Source: Acidobacteriota bacterium (GTDB lineage: Bacteria > Acidobacteriota > Terriglobia > Terriglobales > Acidobacteriaceae). Taken from it: 19,478 nt of DNA. Of the stretch, positions 1 through 6,509 are shown one piece after another. A model generated the notes under the pieces. The model was not told where the DNA came from, ran no database searches, and was given only the letters and a program-made list of their open reading frames with translations. The DNA lies in NCBI GenBank assembly GCA_023410055.1, contig JAEYQK010000001.1, positions 1 through 19,478 on the forward strand. The letters run 5' to 3'. Within the stretch, counting starts at the first letter, position 1. Each line of letters starts with the position of its first letter. The translations under genes and the position numbers were made by a program.

Positions 1-202
1 CACTCAAAACAATGCTCGCCCATACGATCACGGGGCTGGATGTCACGAGAGCATGGCCGATTCCAGTCAGCCGGGGAAAACTATCTCTTGACATCCCCTT
101 CCATAGAGCCATGTATCCACCTATCCAGAACAGCCGGATAGGTTGATAAATGGCCGTTGACAATCGTGGAACTCAGCAGCGTTTCGGGGTACAGTTCAAG
201 AA
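1..202. other. Left-edge non-coding stretch
   Basis: No gene is convincing here. Two plus-strand frames are open from the window edge for about 140 bases, but neither resembles a known protein and both close by about 147. A short inverted repeat (cctatcc at 120-126 and ggatagg at 136-142) could form a 7-bp hairpin. It has no T-run after it, so I do not call it a terminator. The rest may be the upstream region of the 203-856 gene or the tail of a gene lying to the left. Confidence 0.4.
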
Positions 203-856
203 ATGCGCCTACGCTGGATCACAATCGGGCTGGCTTCCGCGACTGTGATGATCGCGGTCTCCGCCATAATCGCAGGTCTGATATATACGACATCTCGCGG
301 GGTCGCAAGACCTGAATGTGACTACACCGACGACACCTCCGTCTGGTCACCCGATGGCAAATGGCTTGCGACGGCTACTTCAAGAGCGTGTCCTGCCGGA
401 CCGTTGTCTGTGACGAACTACGGCGTGTTCGTGACGTTGCGTGCAAGGCCAGCATCGGGCCTAGCTGCTACTGCCCCGATACACATCTTCGACAGCGACG
501 GCGCGGCGGAACCGCCACAAGTTACTTGGACAGGCGCGAACGAACTCAGGCTAGAACTAAAGGAAGAGGGCAGCGTTAGGACTAGTAAACACGACGTTGA
601 AGGCATCAGGATTAAGTACGTCGTTCCAAAGTGGATATGGGACAGTTTAGGGAAGATTCAATCCGATCGCTTGAGGCAAGACAGAGAATCAGAAGAACTC
701 GTTGAGTCCGGGAAAATGACGGACGCTGATCTGCGGATAAGCCTTCAGGCTCATGCCGCCGCTGCTGAAGAGCGGGCGACGTTTCGCCAATGGGTTCTAC
801 GCAACGCGACTGTCGAGGGAGTTTCTAACCAAAAACCGATTAGTGTAGACGATTAG
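203..856 (+). CDS. Hypothetical membrane-anchored protein
   Basis: A 217-residue protein that I do not recognise. Residues 1-6 are basic and residues 7-28 form one long hydrophobic helix, so it is either a signal anchor or an uncleaved signal peptide; the remaining 190 or so residues would then lie outside the cytoplasmic membrane. Residues 48-53 (WSPDGKW) resemble a single blade motif of PD40/WD40-type propellers, but one such motif is not enough to call a propeller. The C-terminal third is charged and probably helical. The start has no clear Shine-Dalgarno sequence (only aag close to the ATG). It converges on the DUF4242-type gene and has no obvious partner. Coding is supported by length, the plausible N-terminal helix and balanced composition rather than by homology. 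Confidence 0.6.
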   Translation: MRLRWITIGLASATVMIAVSAIIAGLIYTTSRGVARPECDYTDDTSVWSPDGKWLATATSRACPAGPLSVTNYGVFVTLRARPASGLAATAPIHIFDSDGAAEPPQVTWTGANELRLELKEEGSVRTSKHDVEGIRIKYVVPKWIWDSLGKIQSDRLRQDRESEELVESGKMTDADLRISLQAHAAAAEERATFRQWVLRNATVEGVSNQKPISVDD

Positions 857-942
857 TGGCGCGAAATCGCCATTCCTACACTTATCCCATTTCGGGAGAA
901 TCAGCGCCGGTAGTTCAGCCGCAAGCGATTGTGCCACAGCCT

Positions 943-1239
943 TTACGCCGCCCTTGTGCCACTCTCCTTCTCTGCCGTTGTCGGATCGATCATTCGGCGT
1001 ATTTCCGAAATCTGATTCGCCGGGAATCCGCCTTCCTTCGCATGCTGTCGGATTAATTCCTCGTTTTCCGCAAAGTACACGCAATAGATCTTGTCATCCG
1101 TTACATAGCTTTCGATCCACTGGATCGACGGCCCCATGTTGCGGATGACCCCGCACGATTTCTGTGCGATCGCCTGCAATTCCAATGGCGACAGCTTTCC
1201 AGCACCGGGCAATTCGCGCTCAATCAAGAATCTCGGCAT
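943..1239 (-). CDS. DUF4242-type small protein
   Basis: The protein begins MPRFLIERELPGAGKLS and continues with SYVTDDKIYCVYFAENEE and a GGFPAN motif near residue 70. This is the pattern of the DUF4242 family, small proteins with a ferredoxin-like fold and no settled function; some members are annotated as nickel-binding. The open frame runs back to 1326, but the ATG at 1239 is preferred because AGGAGG lies 6 bases upstream of it and because the family begins with this M-P-[RK]-[FY] pattern. That gives 98 residues, close to the usual family length. The upstream 29 codons of the longer frame are P/G-rich and unlike the family. The gene is divergent from leuS and convergent with the 203-856 gene, so it is probably transcribed alone. 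The short acidic/basic tail after residue 85 is variable. Confidence 0.85.
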   Translation of the reverse strand: MPRFLIERELPGAGKLSPLELQAIAQKSCGVIRNMGPSIQWIESYVTDDKIYCVYFAENEELIRQHAKEGGFPANQISEIRRMIDPTTAEKESGTRAA

Positions 1240-1254
1240 AGCAGCCCTCCTGAA
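1234..1254 (-). promoter_or_regulatory. Strong ribosome binding site deciding a start
   Basis: On the minus strand an AGGAGG lies 6 bases before the ATG at 1239. It is the clearest Shine-Dalgarno sequence in the window and fixes the start of the DUF4242-type gene against the longer open frame. Confidence 0.75.
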
Positions 1255-1320
1255 TAGAGCATCAGATTCGCCTGGTTCCTCCGGGGATGGAGTTTTGCCT
1301 CCGGGATTTGTAGGGTTGCC

Positions 1321-1394
1321 AATCATCCGATCATTCGTTCATCCGCTCATCCGATTGCCCAATGACCCGATCGCCCGATGACCCGATTTCCCGT
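1321..1394. repeat. Degenerate tandem ATCMCCCG / ATGACCCG repeat
   Basis: About 70 bases made of imperfect 8-12 base units (atcatccg, atcattcg, atccgctc, atgacccg, atcgcccg, atgacccg, atttcccg). The same unit reappears at 4088-4108 before the next gene but one. Such runs look like slippage-expanded intergenic repeats. The last atgacc (1378-1383) is placed where a -35 box for leuS would be. Confidence 0.7.
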
Positions 1395-1405
1395 TGTTGT
1401 AAAAT
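1378..1405 (+). promoter_or_regulatory. Possible sigma70-type promoter of leuS
   Basis: ATGACC (1378-1383) and TAAAAT (1400-1405) are separated by 16 bases, and TGT precedes the -10-like box. A start point near 1412 would give a leader of about 30 bases. Both boxes are imperfect matches, and the -35 would be supplied by the tandem repeat, so the call is tentative. Confidence 0.4.
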
Positions 1406-1442
1406 CAGAGTTTCCTACTAACTTGCGAGTTCTCATAGGTAT

Positions 1443-4031
1443 ATGTCCGAAACAAATACAGAAATGACGCCCATGTCCAGCACCGAACGCGAAGAGCGCT
1501 ACGAACCGCAGCGCATAGAAGAGAAGTGGTCCGAGCAGTGGTGGTCGCAGCCTGACCTGTTCAAGGCCGACCCCGCCGACAGCACCAAGAAGAAGTATTA
1601 CGTGCTCGAAATGCTCCCGTACCCCAGCGGCGTGCTGCACATGGGACACGTCCGCAATTACTCCATCGGCGACGCCCTCGCCCGCCACATGTGGATGCGC
1701 GGCTACAACGTCCTGCACCCGATGGGCTGGGACTCATTCGGACTGCCGGCCGAGAACGCCGCCATCAAAAACAAGCGTCCGCCGAAAGAGTGGACGCTGG
1801 GCAACATCGCGTTCATGAAGCAGCAGATGAAGCGTCTCGGTTTTGCCTATGACTGGGACCGCGAAGTCACGACCTGTCTGCCTGACTACTACAGGTGGAA
1901 CCAGTGGTTCTTCATCAAGATGTTTGAGAAGGGACTCGCCTATCGCAAGAAGAGCAAGGTGAACTGGTGTCCCGAGTGCGCCACCGTACTCGCGAATGAG
2001 CAAGTTGTCGGCGGCTGCTGCTGGCGTCACGAGACGATCACGGTTGAGCAGCGCGAACTCGAACAATGGTTCGTGCGCACGACCAACTACTCCGACGAAC
2101 TCCTGCGCGATCTCGACAAGCTTGAGGGCTGGCCCGACAAGGTCAAGACCATGCAGCGCAACTGGATCGGCCGCAGCGAAGGCGCGATGGTCGACTTCAA
2201 GCTCGACGGCCCGACAGGGAACAGTGGTGACAAGATCACCGTCTTCACCACGCGCATCGACACCATCTACGGTGCGACCTCGATACAACTCGCGCCCGAG
2301 CACCCGATGATCACCGACTTCATTGCCAGCGATCCGGATCTCTTGGTCAAAGTCGAAGGCCTGCTGAACGAGCAGAAGAAAGCCCGTGAGTCCGGCGAGA
2401 TCGGCGCCATCGAGAAGCACGGCGTCTTCACCGGACGGTACGCAATCAATCCGTTCAACGGCGAGAAGCTGCCGATCTGGGTCGCCAACTACATTCTCAT
2501 GGACTACGGCACCGGCGCCATCATGTCGGTTCCGGCCCACGACGAGCGCGACTACGAATTCGCCAAGAAATACGGTCTTGATATCCGCATTGTCATCCTG
2601 CCGCGCCGCACGAGTGAACCTACTGCAGACGGCCAGGGCGAAGCCCCCGTGTTGCCTTTCGTCGAAGAAGACAGCCTTGTCATGAACTCCGGTGACTTCA
2701 GCGGACTCTCCTGCGAAGAAGCGCAGAAGAAGATGGCCGACTTCGCCCAGCAGCACGGCTTCGGTAAAGCCACCGTCACCTATCGTCTGAAAGACTGGGG
2801 CATCTCGCGCCAGCGCTACTGGGGCACCCCCATCCCGATGCTCTATTGCGAGAAGTGCGGCGTAGTCCCCGTGCCTGAGAATCAACTCCCGGTCGTACTG
2901 CCCGACCAAGTCGACATCACGCTCCAGGGAGGTTCTCCGCTCGGTCGCGTGCCTGAATGGGTCAACACGACTTGTCCGAAATGTAACGGCCCCGCCCGCC
3001 GCGAGACCGACACCATGGACACCTTCGTCGATTCCTCTTGGTATTTCTACCGCTACACCGACCCGAAGAACGACCGCGCTCCCTTCGACAGCAAGATCGC
3101 AAACTACTGGTTCCCGATCGACCAGTACATCGGCGGCGTTGAGCACGCCATTCTGCACCTGATCTACTCGCGCTTCTGGACAAAGTTCATGCGCGACCTC
3201 GGCCTCATCAAGAACGACGAGCCCGCCGAGCGCCTCTTCACGCAGGGCATGATCATCAAGAACGGCGCGAAGATGTCGAAGTCGCTCGGCAACACTGTGT
3301 CGCCTGACGATATGGTCGCCCGCTACGGCGCCGACTCCACCCGCATGTACACGCTCTTCGCCACGGCTCCTGATCGCGAACTCGATTGGCAGGATGCCGG
3401 CGTCGAAGGCATTTCGCGCTTCCTCAGCCGCGTCTTCCGCTTCATCGCTTCGAATGCGAAGAAGGCGGACCGGTATCCTGAGCGGTATCCGCAGACTTAC
3501 AAGGTCGATGACCTGACTCCGGAAGCACGCAACTTAGCGCGCAAGCTGCATCAGACCATTCGCCGCATCACCGATGACTTCAATGGTCGCTGGCATTTCA
3601 ACACTTCTGCCGCCGCGCTGATGGAATTGCTGAATGCGGCAATGGCGTCCGAGGTGTTCGATCCTCAGGGTGCCACGCCTGCGCCTCGGCCATTCGTCGC
3701 CGACTTCCAACGCAACTTCGTGCTGCTGCTGCACCCGTTCGCTCCCTACATCGCCTACGAACTCTGGGAGCGCCTCGGCCAGAAGACAAACCTGCTTCGC
3801 CACCCTTGGCCGCAGTACGATCCGGAGCTCGCCAAGGAAGAAGAGATCGATATGGCGATCCAGTTGAACGGCAAACTTCGCAGCCATGTCCTCGTTCCGG
3901 CCGACGCTACGGAAGACCAGATCCGCGAAGCCGCGCTAAACGAAGAAAAGGTCAAGGCCGGCATTGACGGCAAGAAGGTCGTAAAGGTAATCGTCGTAAA
4001 AGGCAAGCTGGTAAATGTCGTTGTGAAGTAG
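1443..4031 (+). CDS. leuS: Leucine--tRNA ligase
   Basis: Class I aminoacyl-tRNA synthetase that charges tRNA-Leu in the cytoplasm. At 862 residues it has the normal length of bacterial LeuRS. The HIGH signature is HMGH at residues 66-69, after the typical PYPSGVL, and KMSKS is at 610-614. A Cys-rich zinc-type segment (CPECA...GGCCW) follows the first half of the Rossmann fold. The CP1 editing insertion is present with the threonine-rich TTRIDTIYG motif and, later, the MSVPAHDERDYEFA segment typical of the editing site. A second CxxC pair (CEKC, CPKC) lies before the TMDTFVDSSWYFYRY motif. The anticodon-binding and C-terminal domains are complete, ending KVIVVKGKLVNVVVK. Start choice is slightly open: ATGs at 1443, 1464 and 1473 are all in frame and none has a strong Shine-Dalgarno sequence. 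Confidence 0.98.
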   Translation: MSETNTEMTPMSSTEREERYEPQRIEEKWSEQWWSQPDLFKADPADSTKKKYYVLEMLPYPSGVLHMGHVRNYSIGDALARHMWMRGYNVLHPMGWDSFGLPAENAAIKNKRPPKEWTLGNIAFMKQQMKRLGFAYDWDREVTTCLPDYYRWNQWFFIKMFEKGLAYRKKSKVNWCPECATVLANEQVVGGCCWRHETITVEQRELEQWFVRTTNYSDELLRDLDKLEGWPDKVKTMQRNWIGRSEGAMVDFKLDGPTGNSGDKITVFTTRIDTIYGATSIQLAPEHPMITDFIASDPDLLVKVEGLLNEQKKARESGEIGAIEKHGVFTGRYAINPFNGEKLPIWVANYILMDYGTGAIMSVPAHDERDYEFAKKYGLDIRIVILPRRTSEPTADGQGEAPVLPFVEEDSLVMNSGDFSGLSCEEAQKKMADFAQQHGFGKATVTYRLKDWGISRQRYWGTPIPMLYCEKCGVVPVPENQLPVVLPDQVDITLQGGSPLGRVPEWVNTTCPKCNGPARRETDTMDTFVDSSWYFYRYTDPKNDRAPFDSKIANYWFPIDQYIGGVEHAILHLIYSRFWTKFMRDLGLIKNDEPAERLFTQGMIIKNGAKMSKSLGNTVSPDDMVARYGADSTRMYTLFATAPDRELDWQDAGVEGISRFLSRVFRFIASNAKKADRYPERYPQTYKVDDLTPEARNLARKLHQTIRRITDDFNGRWHFNTSAAALMELLNAAMASEVFDPQGATPAPRPFVADFQRNFVLLLHPFAPYIAYELWERLGQKTNLLRHPWPQYDPELAKEEEIDMAIQLNGKLRSHVLVPADATEDQIREAALNEEKVKAGIDGKKVVKVIVVKGKLVNVVVK

Positions 4032-4055
4032 CGTTTCTGATGTGATGATTTCGTT

Positions 4056-4082
4056 CTGGTGATCTGTTTTTCAGATCACCAG
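4056..4082 (+). terminator. Perfect 11-bp hairpin after leuS
   Basis: ctggtgatctg (4056-4066) and cagatcaccag (4072-4082) pair perfectly around a TTTTT loop, starting 25 bases after the leuS stop. No T-run follows the stem, so it is not a standard intrinsic terminator; the T-run is in the loop. It leads straight into the atcacccg repeat and the start of the next gene. It could slow or end transcription, or be only a folded form of the repeat family. Confidence 0.45.
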
Positions 4083-4087
4083 ATCAC

Positions 4088-4108
4088 AAAATCACCCGAT
4101 CACCCGAT
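4088..4108. repeat. ATCACCCG tandem repeat running into a start codon
   Basis: The units atcacccg, atcacccg and atgac form the same repeat type as 1321-1394. The last unit contains the ATG (4107-4109) of the membrane protein gene, so the repeat abuts and partly forms its start. Confidence 0.65.
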
Positions 4109-5021
4109 GACTTCTACTCCCATCCGCGACGGCTTTCGCGCCACTTGGCGCTCACGGGGTCTTGTCCCCGCCGAGATTTTCTGGCGCTGGGCCGCAGGTG
4201 CCGCTTTCTGGGCGCTGCTGATTCTTTCTTTCATCGAATACTTTGGCAGCCTTGAGGTTTCAAAGGCGAACGAGTTCTTGTGGAAGCTTGGTTATCCACC
4301 TCTCGCCGCCGAGGCCTTGGTCGACACCATTGCGGGCAGCGGGAACAAACTCCTCATGATCGCGGCGATCCTGATTCCCGGCACGGCCATCATCTGGACG
4401 TTCGCCGCCGCCATTGGACGCACTGCCACTCTCCGCGTCTTGATGCCCGAACGCACGGTTCGTTTTCGGACGATGCTGGGCATCAGCTTCTTCCGTTCAG
4501 CTGCGCTCTTGGCTGCTCTTGTCGCATTCGCGGGTGTGTTCACGATTGCGCAGAGACTCTACTCGGACGGCCCCGGCATCGAGCCTCACCCGGCACGTGC
4601 TATATGGACCCTGATCCTTGGTTGGCTGCTCGTCGGCTGCGTCTGGTCCGTCGCGAACTGGTTCTTGTCGCTTGCGCCTGTAGTTGCCGTTGAGCAGAAT
4701 TGCGATGCTCTTGCGGCCAGCATCGGCAGCGTGCGTCTCGTTGGTGAACGCCTAGGTCCGTTTGTTCGCGTGAGCGCCGCCTTCGGAGCGCTTCACCTGC
4801 TGGCGTTTGGTCTTTTCAGCGTGATCTCAGGGTTTCCGTTCATGTTTCTTGCGGTATCGGTCAAACTCGTTCTCATTCTGCTGGTGCTCATGACTTTGTT
4901 CTACTTCGCCATCGTCGACTTCCTCTACATCGCGCGTCTTGGCGCCTATACGGCGCTGGCGAAGAACGAGTCAAGGATTCCTGGCGTAGAAGCGGGTCAT
5001 CTCGCCACCATCTCGGACTAG
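4107..5021 (+). CDS. Multi-pass membrane protein of unknown function
   Basis: I do not recognise the family. From the ATG at 4107 it is 304 residues with about six hydrophobic segments: near 22-42, 74-98, 122-146, 168-192, 224-246 and 250-285. The open frame starts upstream at 4059, but its first 16 residues (MICFSDHQITKSPDHP) are simply a translation of the hairpin and atcacccg repeat, so the later ATG is preferred. Before the first helix is a short basic stretch (RATWRSRG), which suggests a cytoplasmic N terminus. No catalytic motif, transporter signature or binding motif is visible. It lies between leuS and the alpha/beta hydrolase on the same strand, 36 bases before the hydrolase start, so it may be co-transcribed with the hydrolase. 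Confidence 0.8.
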   Translation: MTSTPIRDGFRATWRSRGLVPAEIFWRWAAGAAFWALLILSFIEYFGSLEVSKANEFLWKLGYPPLAAEALVDTIAGSGNKLLMIAAILIPGTAIIWTFAAAIGRTATLRVLMPERTVRFRTMLGISFFRSAALLAALVAFAGVFTIAQRLYSDGPGIEPHPARAIWTLILGWLLVGCVWSVANWFLSLAPVVAVEQNCDALAASIGSVRLVGERLGPFVRVSAAFGALHLLAFGLFSVISGFPFMFLAVSVKLVLILLVLMTLFYFAIVDFLYIARLGAYTALAKNESRIPGVEAGHLATISD

Positions 5022-5057
5022 TACCTTGGTTTCGCTTCCATCCAATATTTCTGGTTG

Positions 5058-5879
5058 ATGCAACCGCCGTTGCAGCTTACGGTGTTTTCAGACACAAACA
5101 ATATGGCTACTGCAACGCGGCATCGGCCCCGGGAACACCGGGTTCAACCTGGTATTTCTATCTGGAAGGAATCGCTTTTCGGCATCGACTTCCTTCTGCT
5201 GCAATCATCGCCTGTCTACTACGGGTTTGAAGTGCCGCATGGCGACGGTTCCGCCGTCATCGTCATCCCCGGCTTTATGGGGACGGACCCGCTGACGCGG
5301 AACATGCACGGCTGGTTGCGGCGCATCGGCTATCGTCCGTACCACTCCAACATCGGACTCAACGCCGATTGTCCCAACCTGCTCGTCAGGGAACGGCTCA
5401 AGTCCACCGTGGAGCAGGCGACCTCCGAGACCGGGCGCAAGGTTCACCTGATCGGCCACAGCCTCGGAGGCGTGATCGCCCACGTGCTGGCCGTGCAGAT
5501 GCCCGACCAGGTCGCCTCCGTCATCACGCTCGGATCGCCGATTCAAGGCACGGTCGTGCAGCGCGACGTCTTTCACCTTGCCGAGCGCGTACGCCTTCGC
5601 ATCCTGAAGCAGCAGGGCGAGAGGGTACAGTCGAAGTGCTACACGCCGCACTGCCGCTGCGAATTCAGCCGCTCGCTCTTCAGGAGCACGCCCGCGTCGG
5701 TCGCTCACACGGCGATCTACACGCGCCAGGACGGCGTAGTCGACTGGCACTACTGCCTCTCCGACGACCCGGCCAACAACTTCGAAGTCCCCGGCACACA
5801 CCTCGGACTTCTGTTCAACCAGTCCGTATATCGGATCATCGGCCAGCGACTAGGCCTTCCCCAAGATTCGTCATCCTGA
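5058..5879 (+). CDS. Alpha/beta hydrolase, lipase-like
   Basis: A 273-residue serine hydrolase of the alpha/beta fold. The oxyanion-type motif VIVIPGFMGTD is near residues 72-82. The nucleophile elbow is GHSLGG with Ser at about 135, and the likely acid and base are an Asp in the DGVVDW stretch (225-229) and His 248 in GTHLGL. The GxSxG context and the preceding GRKVHLI match the lipase/PGAP1-like group that works on acyl esters; the substrate cannot be read from the sequence. There is no signal peptide. Three cysteines are close together (CYTPHCRC, about 195-202). An in-frame TTG lies one codon upstream, and ATG 5103 is an alternative start; none has a good ribosome binding site. The final residues and stop codon (tcg tca tcc tga) come from a dispersed repeat that begins at 5869. 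Confidence 0.85.
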   Translation: MQPPLQLTVFSDTNNMATATRHRPREHRVQPGISIWKESLFGIDFLLLQSSPVYYGFEVPHGDGSAVIVIPGFMGTDPLTRNMHGWLRRIGYRPYHSNIGLNADCPNLLVRERLKSTVEQATSETGRKVHLIGHSLGGVIAHVLAVQMPDQVASVITLGSPIQGTVVQRDVFHLAERVRLRILKQQGERVQSKCYTPHCRCEFSRSLFRSTPASVAHTAIYTRQDGVVDWHYCLSDDPANNFEVPGTHLGLLFNQSVYRIIGQRLGLPQDSSS

Positions 5880-5948
5880 GCGAGGAGCGCGATACAGAAC
5901 GCGCTCCGAGTCGAAGGACCTGCATTCTCTTGCACGACCCGGATCTCG
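5869..5948 (+). repeat. Repeat A, left copy (hairpin-bearing)
   Basis: An 80-base element starting cgtcatcctgag and ending ggatctcg. It holds a GC-rich hairpin, ggagcgcg (5884-5891) with cgcgctcc (5900-5907) around an 8-base loop. It matches the reverse complement of 9019-9098 at 71 of 80 positions without gaps. The stem is identical in both copies, while three of the eight loop and loop-edge bases vary, as expected for a REP-like element under structural constraint. It overlaps the last bases of the hydrolase gene. Confidence 0.85.
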
Positions 5949-6114
5949 CCCACACCCACTACTACTTAGTACCCGGGCACCCCTCCCCCTCCAGTCAGTG
6001 ATTTGTTGCAAACAAAGGTACTTAGCCTCTATTGGCTGCTATTACTGATGTTTCAAAGGACTTACACGCAAAATACGAGAAACAAACAACTTAGCGTCCG
6101 CAGCGTGTTGTGTG
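5949..6114. other. Spacer between repeats A and C, left side
   Basis: No gene. It contains a ttagtacc motif (5967-5974) followed by a C-rich run. The same order, ttagtacc then ccccgccccc, occurs in mirror position on the right arm, suggesting that the relationship between the arms continues patchily here. A tttcaaaggactta motif near 6049-6063 resembles tttcaaagactta at 8887-8899. Confidence 0.5.
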
Positions 6115-6202
6115 CACTCCGCCTTACTTCGAGGGTAGCAGACTGAGGGGTGGGAACCCGCCACGACGGCGAGGACTGTTTTGCGCGTGGAATGAGAGAG
6201 AT
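6115..6202 (+). repeat. Repeat C, left copy
   Basis: An 88-base block from cactccgcctta to aatgagagagat. It matches the reverse complement of 8739-8826 at 78 of 88 positions with no gaps. All three frames are about equally conserved, so it is not behaving as a protein-coding remnant. A cttgac follows at nearly the same offset, about 25 bases past the end, in both copies. Confidence 0.88.
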
Positions 6203-6365
6203 AGAGCGGTGTGAACGGGCCAAGGGGCTTGACATGTCTTACGACGTCGGCGGTGTCAAGAAGCAGACGAACAGTTTGATGGTGGTGACGGAGTCAAGGT
6301 CGCCGTTTTGCTGGCGTTCATCGCAGGCGCTAGACGCCGGCACCGCCACCCCGAGAATCGAGGCG
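6203..6365. other. Spacer between repeats C and D, left side
   Basis: No gene is supported. A short open frame crosses repeat C into this spacer, but its sequence resembles no protein and it spans non-coding repeats. The cttgacatgtctta at 6228-6241 could hold a -35-like TTGACA, but no partner -10 box is clear. Confidence 0.45.
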
Positions 6366-6400
6366 GCGCACCCTCCCCTGCTGGGAAGGGTGCGGCACCC
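6366..6400 (+). repeat. Repeat D, left copy (hairpin)
   Basis: gcaccct (6368-6374) and agggtgc (6387-6393) form a hairpin that runs into ggcaccc. It is matched in inverted orientation by 8598-8633 with about four differences including one gap. It lies upstream of the promoter of the ATPase gene. Confidence 0.8.
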
Positions 6401-6431
6401 GGCTACAGGCTGAAGATCGAGACTGTTTTGC

Positions 6432-6459
6432 TTGAAAAACCGACACCAACGAGTAAGAT
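6432..6459 (+). promoter_or_regulatory. Probable promoter of the ATPase-TOPRIM pair
   Basis: TTGAAA (6432-6437) and TAAGAT (6454-6459) are separated by 16 bases. A start point near 6466 would give a leader of about 44 bases before the ATG at 6510. It is the best sigma70-type match in the cassette, and it sits just inside the repeat D hairpin. Confidence 0.5.
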
Positions 6460-6488
6460 GCGTGGGATAGACTCACATCAGGATAGCT

Positions 6489-6505
6489 GTATCGAAAGGC
6501 GATAC
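6489..6505 (+). promoter_or_regulatory. Hairpin presenting AAAGG in its loop
   Basis: gtatcg (6489-6494) and cgatac (6500-6505) pair perfectly around AAAGG (6495-6499), the only Shine-Dalgarno-like bases before the ATG at 6510 (10-base spacing). The fold would display or restrict the ribosome binding site of the first gene of the pair. A 6-bp stem can occur by chance. Confidence 0.4.
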
Positions 6506-6509
6506 TTAG

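Noticed and set aside
1321..1394. Tandem repeats considered as a CRISPR array
   Set aside because: Units are 8-12 bases, imperfect, and have no spacers of constant length; no cas gene is nearby.
1734..3158. 474-codon open frame antisense to leuS
   Set aside because: It lies wholly opposite leuS, mirrors the codon bias of a G+C-rich gene, and its translation resembles no protein. leuS itself has all family motifs.
6150..6413. Small open frame across repeat C and the following spacer
   Set aside because: Compared with the inverted copy, changes fall equally in all codon positions and the frames do not stay open alike. It is better explained as non-coding repeat.
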